Positions 1-5,105 of a DNA stretch of 7,728 nucleotides are shown piece by piece. The notes beneath the pieces are model-generated. The model did not search any database. It had not been told where the DNA came from and was given only the letters and a program-made list of their open reading frames with translations. Position 1 is the first letter of the stretch; every line of letters starts with the position of its first letter. The translations under genes and the position numbers were made by a program. Source of the DNA: JBCDBH01 sp039184055 (GTDB taxonomy: Bacteria; Acidobacteriota; Thermoanaerobaculia; Multivoradales; J023); NCBI GenBank assembly GCA_039184055.1, contig JBCDBH010000289.1, positions 1-7,728 on the forward strand. Direction: 5' to 3'.

Positions 1-2
1 CG

Positions 3-80
3 ATACGAGGAGAGCGTTCGGAAGGGGCCGTGGATCGGTCCGCCAGCGGGTCGGTCCAGTCCATCGGACCATCAGCATAG
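3..80 (+). other. Possible 3' tail of a gene entering from the left edge
   Basis: From base 3 to a TAG stop at 78-80 one plus-strand frame is open and would end in residues SVQSIGPSA. The stop lies only 3 bases before a strong hairpin, as expected if a gene from the left converges on the peptidase gene. Another plus-strand frame is also open here, but it runs on antisense to the peptidase. At 26 codons nothing identifies a family, so this may equally be non-coding spacer. Confidence 0.2.
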
Positions 81-83
81 CAA

Positions 84-114
84 AGAAGCCGCACCCGAGA
101 CGGATGCGGCTTCT
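84..114 (-). terminator. Hairpin terminator downstream of the M23 peptidase gene
   Basis: A perfect 10-bp inverted repeat, AGAAGCCGCA (84-93) and TGCGGCTTCT (105-114), encloses an 11-base loop. Three further G-C pairs can form inside the loop past one mismatch. It starts 30 bases beyond the peptidase stop codon. Read on the minus strand, the stem ends in TTCTTTG, a short U tract, so it fits a rho-independent terminator with a weak tail. On the plus strand it is followed by TTCTATT, so it could also serve a convergent gene from the left. Confidence 0.7.
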
Positions 115-144
115 ATTCGGGTCAGCGGAAGGCTGACGGCTGGC

Positions 145-1062
145 TCAGCGATCGAGGATGTAGCCGAGCGGGTTGCGTGCTTTGTTGTCGACGCGGACCT
201 CGTAATGCAGATGGGGTCCAGTCGAGCGACCGGTGTTACCGAGCGTGCCGATGGCGTCACCACGACGGACACGTTGTCCGGGCGTCACGAGCACGTCTTG
301 AAGATGGCCGTAGCGGGTGACGATGCCATCACCGTGCGAAAGATAGACGGCGTTGCCGAGGGCGCCGATCCGGCCGGCGCGGAGAACGATGGCGTCGCCC
401 GAGGCCATGATCGGTGTTCCCGGGGCGGCGACGATGTCGAGCCCGGCGTGGAAAGCGCGGCGTTTGTGGAACGGATCTTTCCGGTAGCCGAAGCCGCTGG
501 TGAACAGGCCTTGCACCGGCGCGATCGAGGGCAGCGATGCCACCGCGGCGTTGCGCTCGGTGATCGCTTCCTGCAGCGTGTCGATGTTGTTGGAAAGCCG
601 TTCGAGTCGACCACGCAGACCGTCGACCTCGTCACCTTCTTGGACGGCCGCTTCGAGCTCGGCGACTTCGAGATCGGCGTTGGTCAGGCTGCTGATCGGC
701 GTCATGCCACCGATACCCGCTTCAGAGCTCGGTGAGAGCTCGGCGATACCGGCGACGATCGCAAGCTTGTGGATGCGACCTTGGTATTCCTCGAGCTGGG
801 TCGACAGCTCGTCGAGCGAGGTTTCGAAGGTCTGATTGACGGTGCGTAGCTGGTCGTTCTCGCGGCGGATGCGTTCCAGCTCTTCCTGGTCGACGGCGGC
901 ACTGAAGTAAGAGACCGTCGACGTCAATCCGAGCAGGGGCAAAAGCACGAGCACGGCACCGAGAACGGCCATTTGCCGTGTCGAGATCCGCCACTTGCGG
1001 AATTTCATCCGCGCGTGGGGGGCATGGGGAACGAAGATGATGGTGTGTCGCTTCAAATCCAA
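145..1062 (-). CDS. Membrane-anchored M23 (LytM-type) peptidoglycan endopeptidase
   Basis: A 305-residue zinc metallopeptidase predicted to cut peptide cross-bridges in peptidoglycan from the periplasmic side of the inner membrane. A short basic N-terminus (1-30) precedes one membrane helix (about 31-53), then a charged coiled coil (about 57-100), a linker with a second helical stretch (about 130-175), and a C-terminal M23 domain (about 183-300). All zinc and catalytic positions are present: H205 and D209 (HAGLD), H253 (YGH), and H284 and H286 (HLH), so it should be active rather than a degenerate activator such as EnvC. The longest reading starts at a TTG (1062). A second TTG two codons on (1056) would give MKRHTIIFVPH, which looks like the usual start of this protein type. 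ATG 1008 is possible but would discard the conserved-looking VPH segment. An in-frame TAA upstream rules out a longer protein, and no good ribosome binding site decides between them. The gene stands alone on its strand, with a terminator behind it. Confidence 0.92.
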   Translation of the reverse strand: MDLKRHTIIFVPHAPHARMKFRKWRISTRQMAVLGAVLVLLPLLGLTSTVSYFSAAVDQEELERIRRENDQLRTVNQTFETSLDELSTQLEEYQGRIHKLAIVAGIAELSPSSEAGIGGMTPISSLTNADLEVAELEAAVQEGDEVDGLRGRLERLSNNIDTLQEAITERNAAVASLPSIAPVQGLFTSGFGYRKDPFHKRRAFHAGLDIVAAPGTPIMASGDAIVLRAGRIGALGNAVYLSHGDGIVTRYGHLQDVLVTPGQRVRRGDAIGTLGNTGRSTGPHLHYEVRVDNKARNPLGYILDR

Positions 1063-1069
1063 ACCGACT

Positions 1070-1130
1070 GTAGAGGTTCTACGTTCCAGGGTGCGACAAC
1101 AGCGTAATTACGGCAGTGCAATTACTGCAA
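1070..1130 (-). promoter_or_regulatory. Dyad-rich AT patch upstream of the peptidase gene (candidate promoter/operator)
   Basis: Within 70 bases upstream of the TTG start lie a small hairpin GTAGA-ggt-TCTAC (1070-1082), a perfect palindrome GTAATTAC (1104-1111) and an inverted repeat GCAGT-N6-ACTGC (1113-1128). AATTAC occurs twice, 15 bases apart (1106 and 1121, the second reading ATTAC with its preceding A). On the minus strand TTGCAG and TACGCT lie 18 bases apart and could act as -35 and -10 boxes, but both match consensus poorly. The patch is AT-rich against its surroundings, as promoters in GC-rich genomes usually are. The regulatory role is inference. Confidence 0.3.
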
Positions 1131-1334
1131 CACCCCAAGTGCTCTGGAGATGCACGCATTGTGATGCAAGCGACCCGGTGTGTCAAGGGTGAGGTTCACG
1201 CAAAGCGACTGGCATCACTGGACTTATCGACGGTGGGCAATGTTGTCGGGGAATCTCCGCAATCATGGTGTGACACTCTATGTCACCGTTCGATCAATGC
1301 TGTGGAAACATTTTTCGGGCGATTTCACGTCCTC

Positions 1335-1409
1335 TAGCCCCTATTTCTCACCAAACGTTGAAGCGAGCATTTCCGCCGCAGCCGATGGGCTGGTGAGAAA
1401 TGGGGGCTA
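1335..1409. repeat. 75-bp element with 19-bp inverted-repeat ends (MITE-like or hairpin)
   Basis: TAGCCCCTATTTCTCACCA (1335-1353) is matched in reverse complement by TGGTGAGAAATGGGGGCTA (1391-1409), 18 of 19 bases, with 37 bases between. The outermost bases on both sides are TA; if those are a duplicated TA target, the repeat proper is 17 bp beginning GCCCC. That layout is what Tc1/mariner-like (IS630 family) derivatives leave, although the interior is too short for any gene. The element begins 15 bases past the stop of the minus-strand gene ending at 1425. As RNA it would fold into a long stem at that transcript's 3' end, but no U tract follows, so a rho-independent terminator is unlikely. 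Origin and function are inferred from shape alone. Confidence 0.6.
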
Positions 1410-1424
1410 AGCAGGCAATTTCGC

Positions 1425-2189
1425 TTATGCGATTCCGAGATTGCGTAGATAGACCGTCTCGAGCTCGCGAAGATAGGCCGTATCCGTGGCCATGTCGTGA
1501 CCGAGCTCGTCGGCGACGTGGCCGAGAAAGGGATCGTTGTCGAGCCCGAGAGACGCCGATTCGGTGTCGGCGCGGCCGCCGGTTTCACGACTTCGGCGGC
1601 GCAGCGAGGTCAACGTCCGTCCCAAGCGTCGCGCGGCGTGCAGCAGCTGACGAGGGCTACGTCGGAGGAGCCGGAAGAGGTGACCTTCGATGATCCGCGT
1701 GTCGACTTCGGCGCAGGTGGCCTCGATCGCCGCGCGAACGCGCCCGACGGCGACGGGCTCGTCGCGTGTCAGATCGCCGCGGTCGAGAGCGAGACGGAGC
1801 AGGAAGCCGATCTGCCAGGTTTCCGCGGCGGTGTCGACGACGTCCTTGACGGCGAGAAAGAAGAGGATCTTGCGGAAGATCGACCGCGCCACCACCTTGA
1901 CGATGTAGAGCGCGGTCTTGAGCGCCGCCACGCTCAGGCAGCCGGTGAGGCAGCCTTGGAGCGTCGGCGCGTCGCTACCACCGGCGAGATGACGAATCGC
2001 CGGTTCGGAAAGCTCGAAGGGGCGCGTCGCCACCAGCTCACGGAGCAGGCGGCGACGCAGGAAATCACGGGCCCAGTCGTCGACGAACGGCAGCGGTGCC
2101 AGGCGGGGGAGCCCGCTGAGCACGCTGTAAAAGCTGATCCGCGTGAGACCGTCGGTGGTCGCGCGCGGTGTGGGCTCGTCGACGCTCAT
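1425..2189 (-). CDS. Uncharacterised 254-residue protein, second gene of the dehydrogenase operon
   Basis: I do not recognise this family. The protein starts with a short polar segment, then a proline-containing stretch LPRLAPLPFVDDWARDF (about 27-43) and a basic run. A central hydrophobic or amphipathic region (about 81-117) includes ALYIVKVVARSIFRK and ILFFLAVKDVVDTA and could sit in or on a membrane. The C-terminal half is Arg-rich and helical (about 145-200), ending in an acidic tail with VADELGHDMATD. No signal peptide, catalytic motif or cysteine cluster stands out. ATG 2189 lies 12 bases after the stop of the sugar dehydrogenase gene, so the two are almost certainly co-transcribed, yet one product is exported and this one looks cytoplasmic or membrane-associated. 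There is no clear ribosome binding site, so translation may be coupled to the upstream gene. Coding is supported by the uninterrupted frame and the tight spacing. Confidence 0.75.
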   Translation of the reverse strand: MSVDEPTPRATTDGLTRISFYSVLSGLPRLAPLPFVDDWARDFLRRRLLRELVATRPFELSEPAIRHLAGGSDAPTLQGCLTGCLSVAALKTALYIVKVVARSIFRKILFFLAVKDVVDTAAETWQIGFLLRLALDRGDLTRDEPVAVGRVRAAIEATCAEVDTRIIEGHLFRLLRRSPRQLLHAARRLGRTLTSLRRRSRETGGRADTESASLGLDNDPFLGHVADELGHDMATDTAYLRELETVYLRNLGIA

Positions 2190-2201
2190 GGCTGGGCTCG
2201 A

Positions 2202-3473
2202 TCAGGGAACGGCCGAGCTCCAGGCCGACACGTCGCCACTTTCGAAGCTGTCGGTGAAGATCGTGCCGGCACTGGTGAAGCGATAGATGTTGCCGTCGAA
2301 ACCCGAGATGTAGAGCTCACCGGCCGCATCCTCGCCGAACGACGTGACGTTGAACGGCAGGTTCTGCCACAAAGTGCTGGTCCAGCCACCGACGCCATCG
2401 GGAAGCAGATACCACACCTCACCGGTGCAGTAGTCGGCGTAGAAATACGTACCGCTCATGTTGATGCTGGTGCCCCGGTAGACGAAACCACCGGTCACTG
2501 AACAACGGCCCGAGGCGTGAGAGTAGTCGAAGACCGGGTCGGTCAGCGGCTCGGGGAGACAGGGGTTGAAGTTCGGCGTGTTGAAGCCTTCTTTGCAGCT
2601 CCAGCCCCAATTCTCGCCACCGGACGAGGACGCCGGCTGCAGGTTGATTTCCTCACGCGCGCCCTGGCCGACGTCGCCGGCCCACAGGTCGCCGGTGTCG
2701 CGGTCGAAGCTCCAGCGCCAGGGGTTGCGCCAACCGTGCGACCAGATCTCGGCGCAGTCGCAGGGATCGTCCCCGTCGCCACAATTCATCGTGTCACCGA
2801 CATTCGGATTGTCGCCGGGGATACCGAAGTTGGCGACCAGCGCGCAGGTGTCCATCGGCGGCGACGAGCCGTCGACGTCGATGCGCAAGAACGCGCCGAG
2901 CAGGTTGCTCAGGTCCTGAGCGCGATTGTTCGGGTCGCCGCCGCCGCCGCCGTCACCCAAGCCGATGTAGAGATAGCCATCGGGACCGAAGGCGATGTTG
3001 CCACCGTTGTGGTTCCAGTCGTCCTGCGGGGTTTCGAGAACGGTGAAGGCGGTGCTGGTGTCGGCGAGGTTGGGATTGGCGTCGTCGACGGTGTAGCGCT
3101 CGATCCGCGTGCGATCGAGCCCCGGACCCGGATCGCGGGTGTAGCTGACGTAGAAGAAGTCGTTGGTGGTGAAGTCGGGGTGAAAAGCCAGCCCGAGCAG
3201 ACCCTGTTCGTTGAGCGTCGAATCGACCTCGGTGCGTATATCGAGAAAAGGTGTCGGCAGCACCGTGTCGGTATTGCGGTCGTAAATCCGGATCATGCCG
3301 TCTTGCTCGACGATGAACAGGCGATTGCTACCGTCGTTGGCGTCGATGATGGCGACCGGTCGATCAAAGCCCGACGCAACGGTCTCGAGCATCAGATCGG
3401 CGGGTGGCGGGTTCTGAGCGAGCGCCGGTCCGGCGGCGAAAACGAGGATCGCGATCAACACGTGGAAACGCAT
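2202..3473 (-). CDS. Secreted PQQ-dependent glucose/sorbosone-type dehydrogenase (GSDH family)
   Basis: A 423-residue exported six-bladed beta-propeller of the soluble-glucose-dehydrogenase/aldose-sugar-dehydrogenase (YliI-like) family. Members oxidise sugars or related alcohols using PQQ and pass electrons to an acceptor outside the cytoplasm. Residues 1-19 form a signal peptide (MRFHVLIAIL...ALA, cut before Q20). Family motifs follow in order: GLLGLAFHPDF (91-101), NHNGGNIAFGPDGYLYIGLG (154-173) with the likely catalytic H155, GDGGGGGDP (173-181), and GWRNPWRWSFD (247-257) leading to DLWAGDVGQ (262-270), with R249 a likely cofactor contact. Eight cysteines between 210 and 349 suggest disulfides, consistent with export. 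The C-terminus is a short tail, TIFTDSFESGDVSAWSSAVP (404-423), outside the propeller. ATG 3473 is chosen because AGGAG sits at ideal spacing and the signal peptide starts there; the frame is open upstream to 3677 but lacks this support. The exact substrate cannot be read from the sequence, and no PQQ biosynthesis genes are in view. Confidence 0.9.
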   Translation of the reverse strand: MRFHVLIAILVFAAGPALAQNPPPADLMLETVASGFDRPVAIIDANDGSNRLFIVEQDGMIRIYDRNTDTVLPTPFLDIRTEVDSTLNEQGLLGLAFHPDFTTNDFFYVSYTRDPGPGLDRTRIERYTVDDANPNLADTSTAFTVLETPQDDWNHNGGNIAFGPDGYLYIGLGDGGGGGDPNNRAQDLSNLLGAFLRIDVDGSSPPMDTCALVANFGIPGDNPNVGDTMNCGDGDDPCDCAEIWSHGWRNPWRWSFDRDTGDLWAGDVGQGAREEINLQPASSSGGENWGWSCKEGFNTPNFNPCLPEPLTDPVFDYSHASGRCSVTGGFVYRGTSINMSGTYFYADYCTGEVWYLLPDGVGGWTSTLWQNLPFNVTSFGEDAAGELYISGFDGNIYRFTSAGTIFTDSFESGDVSAWSSAVP

Positions 3474-3480
3474 GGGGAGT

Positions 3481-3489
3481 CTCCTGAGG
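3481..3489 (-). promoter_or_regulatory. Ribosome binding site of the dehydrogenase gene
   Basis: On the minus strand CAGGAGA precedes ATG 3473 with about 7 bases between the AGGAG core and the start. It is the clearest Shine-Dalgarno sequence in the window and fixes the start at the signal peptide rather than 68 codons further upstream. Confidence 0.75.
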
Positions 3490-3515
3490 GTGAGTAGTGA
3501 GGTGCGGCTCGGTGG

Positions 3516-3551
3516 AGTATAGCGAATCGTCGATAAGTAGGCGACGTCGCC
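3516..3551 (-). promoter_or_regulatory. Candidate dehydrogenase promoter overlapped by a perfect 12-bp palindrome
   Basis: The minus strand carries TATACT (3521-3516), five of six bases of the sigma-70 -10 consensus, about 42 bases upstream of the start codon. The -35 position (TCGCCT, 17-base spacing) is poor. It falls inside the perfect palindrome GGCGACGTCGCC (3540-3551), placed where an activator or repressor could control a promoter with a weak -35 box. The -10 is read directly; the operator role is inference. Confidence 0.45.
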
Positions 3552-3555
3552 CGTT

Positions 3556-3579
3556 GGATCGGCGGAGCATATCCGATCC
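3556..3579. promoter_or_regulatory. Inverted repeat GGATCGG-N10-CCGATCC between divergent genes
   Basis: Perfect 7-bp arms, GGATCGG (3556-3562) and CCGATCC (3573-3579), are separated by 10 bases (CGGAGCATAT), a geometry typical of dimeric regulators contacting two successive major grooves. It lies between the divergent starts of the dehydrogenase and acyltransferase genes and could affect either. No regulator gene is in the window to pair with it. Confidence 0.4.
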
Positions 3580-3630
3580 TGACTCCACACTCGGGGGTGA
3601 AAGTGGTTTCGTTGTCGATGCGCTGGTACG

Positions 3631-4389
3631 ATGCGTGTCATGGCGAGCCACCCCGCTCCGCGACGAGCCGACCGCATGACCTATTGGGTGCAGGAGTCTT
3701 TGGGAGTTGTGTGCTTCCTGTTTTTCTACCTGCCTTTTCATCGGGTGACCCGGGGATGGGAACGCATTCCCGAGCGCAAAGTGCTCTACGTATGCAATCA
3801 CGTCAGCCTGCTCGACACGATTCTGATCGGTGGCATTTTCTGGCGGCGGCGCCGCGTGCCACTGCTGGTGTTGGGCGATCGCACCGTGTGGCGCGCGACG
3901 TGGATTCGACGGGTGCTGTCGGCCAAGTTGGGATTCCTGATCAGCCGCGATCGACACTGTAGTCGGTCACGCTTGGCGGAGCTCGAGGCTTTCGGCTCGT
4001 CGAGCGATTTCGACCGGCTGGTCTTTCCCGAGGGTACGCGCGGCAGTGGTTCGGGCGTCAAACGGGTCCAGCCGGGGATCTATTTCGTTGCCCAGGCGGC
4101 GCGGATTCCGATCGTCCCTCTCTACATCGAGAACATGCATTTGGTGTCGACCAAACGCACCGGTTTCCACCCGCTCGGCGGGCTCGGCAAGCTGGGTTTT
4201 CACGTCGGCTCACCGATCGCGCCCGAGGACTATCTCTCTCTCGAACGCGATGATTTTGTCGACCTGATCCGCCATCGACTCACCGCCCTGGCCCAGCGAG
4301 TCGAGGAAGGCGCTCAGGAACGCAACGAGCACGGGCTCGGTTCGCTCTTGGCGTCGGAACCTCGGGACATTGGCGCGACCGGAGGATAG
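3631..4389 (+). CDS. PlsC-like 1-acylglycerol-3-phosphate acyltransferase family protein
   Basis: A 252-residue member of the PlsC/LPLAT family, which transfers an acyl chain onto lysophosphatidate or a related hydroxylated lipid at the cytoplasmic face of the inner membrane. All family blocks are visible: NHVSLLD (56-62) with the catalytic H57-x4-D62 pair, GFLISRDRH (101-109) as block II, FPEGTR (132-137) as block III that contacts the phosphate, and IPIVPLYIEN (159-168) as block IV. A hydrophobic stretch (about 20-36) can anchor the N-terminus. The start is uncertain. ATG 3631 gives the longest form; ATG 3640 and ATG 3676 (MTYWVQ) are also in frame, and the last best fits the usual N-terminus of the family. 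None has a strong ribosome binding site. Its 3' end overlaps the glycosyltransferase reading frame by 20 bases, making it the first gene of a plus-strand operon. Placement with a glycosyltransferase and an exporter suggests a dedicated lipid pathway rather than housekeeping phospholipid synthesis. Confidence 0.9.
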   Translation: MRVMASHPAPRRADRMTYWVQESLGVVCFLFFYLPFHRVTRGWERIPERKVLYVCNHVSLLDTILIGGIFWRRRRVPLLVLGDRTVWRATWIRRVLSAKLGFLISRDRHCSRSRLAELEAFGSSSDFDRLVFPEGTRGSGSGVKRVQPGIYFVAQAARIPIVPLYIENMHLVSTKRTGFHPLGGLGKLGFHVGSPIAPEDYLSLERDDFVDLIRHRLTALAQRVEEGAQERNEHGLGSLLASEPRDIGATGG

Positions 4390-5101
4390 TGACGCGGCGA
4401 CCGGTCTCGACGTGACCGATGTCGCCGTGGTGATTCCCGCCTACCAAGCGAGCGCGAGCGTCGCCGAGGTGGTGCATGGCGCCGCCGAGTGGATCGATCC
4501 GGTGGTGGTGGTCGACGATGGCTCGACCGACGGCACCGGTGACGCGGCGGCGAGCGCCGGGGCCCAGGTGATCCGCCACCAGCACAACCGGGGAAAAGGC
4601 GCCGCCTTGTCGACCGGTCTGACCAAGGTCTTCGCCGCCGACGGTATCGCCGCCACCTGGGCGCTGACGCTCGATGCCGATGGCCAGCATCTCCCGAGTG
4701 AAATCCCCAAATTGCTCGACGCGCGACGTCCCGATGTCCATCTGGTCATGGGAACGCGAGCCCATCTCTTCGCCGCGATGAGCCCGGTGCGCCGCACCTC
4801 CAATCGCTGGTCGTCACGGTTGATTTCGTTCCTCGCCGGGTTGTCGGTACCCGATGTGCAAACCGGCTTTCGTCTCTACCATCGCGATCTCTTCGCCGCC
4901 GTCGGTGGGATGCCCGAGGATCGCTTCGACGCCGAGTCGGCGATCGTGGTGCGGGCCGGACGACGTGGCTTCGCGGTGGCGACCGTACCGATCGAGCTCG
5001 GCACGGCCGATGGTCGTTCGACCAGCCACTATCGTGGGCTGGTGGACGGGCTGAGGATCGCCCGTGGCGTGGCGCGGGCGCGGCTCGAATCGGTGCGGTG
5101 A
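4370..5101 (+). CDS. Family 2 glycosyltransferase (GT-A fold, polyprenyl-phosphate sugar transferase-like)
   Basis: A 243-residue inverting glycosyltransferase of the GT2 family. The closest resemblance is to DPM1/polyprenyl-phosphate sugar synthases and to the glycosyltransferases of lipid-export clusters. Landmarks: VAVVIPAYQ (18-26), VVVVDDGSTDGTGDAA (45-60) binding the nucleotide-sugar, RGKGAALSTG (74-83), the DXD-like LDADGQH (101-107) binding metal and diphosphate, and VQTGFRLYHRDLF (163-175) near the acceptor site. No membrane helix is evident, so it probably works at the membrane surface. The longest form begins at a TTG inside the end of the acyltransferase gene; GTG 4412 and GTG 4427 are later options and keep the whole catalytic core. 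No start has a well-placed ribosome binding site. A GGAGG at 4381-4385 lies just after the TTG and too far from the GTGs, so translation is probably coupled to the gene before it. The donor sugar and acceptor lipid cannot be determined. Confidence 0.9.
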   Translation: MARPEDSDAATGLDVTDVAVVIPAYQASASVAEVVHGAAEWIDPVVVVDDGSTDGTGDAAASAGAQVIRHQHNRGKGAALSTGLTKVFAADGIAATWALTLDADGQHLPSEIPKLLDARRPDVHLVMGTRAHLFAAMSPVRRTSNRWSSRLISFLAGLSVPDVQTGFRLYHRDLFAAVGGMPEDRFDAESAIVVRAGRRGFAVATVPIELGTADGRSTSHYRGLVDGLRIARGVARARLESVR

Positions 5102-5105
5102 CGCC

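Larger units (their letters stand above)
1063..1424. other. Intergenic gap without a recognisable gene
   Basis: This interval separates the 5' end of the peptidase gene from the 3' end of the gene for the unknown 254-residue protein. Short plus-strand frames cross it, but none has a ribosome binding site or a recognisable product. Base composition is visibly more AT-rich than the flanking genes. Apart from the dyads near the peptidase start it holds an inverted repeat GTGACA-ctcta-TGTCAC (1270-1286), which could be an operator with no obvious client gene, and the long inverted repeat at 1335-1409. Nothing else was recognised. Confidence 0.6.

Noticed and set aside
205..735. Plus-strand 176-residue frame opposite the M23 peptidase
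   Set aside because: It is the complement of the conserved catalytic domain; no ribosome binding site or recognisable product.
1269..1286. CRP/FNR-like binding site (TGTGA ... TCAC)
   Set aside because: The half-sites are separated by 9 bases instead of the 6 needed for CRP, and the second half lacks the final A.
1335..1409. Rho-independent terminator for the minus-strand operon
   Set aside because: The loop is 37 bases and no run of U follows the stem on the minus strand, so the repeat is better described as an inverted-repeat element.
2925..2960. GCC/GCG-type triplet repeat (ccgccgccgccg)
   Set aside because: It encodes the glycine run in GDGGGGGDP, a normal conserved loop of the GSDH propeller, and is not an expanded repeat.
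1497..3497. Two long plus-strand open frames (about 334 and 326 residues) opposite the dehydrogenase operon
   Set aside because: They are antisense to genes with clear family motifs, a signal peptide and a ribosome binding site. Their products are low-complexity, rich in Arg, Val, Gly and Asp, as expected from the third-position GC bias of the opposite strand.
3474..3677. 68-residue N-terminal extension of the dehydrogenase
   Set aside because: A strong Shine-Dalgarno and a complete signal peptide start at ATG 3473; the extension has neither and would cover the divergent promoter region.
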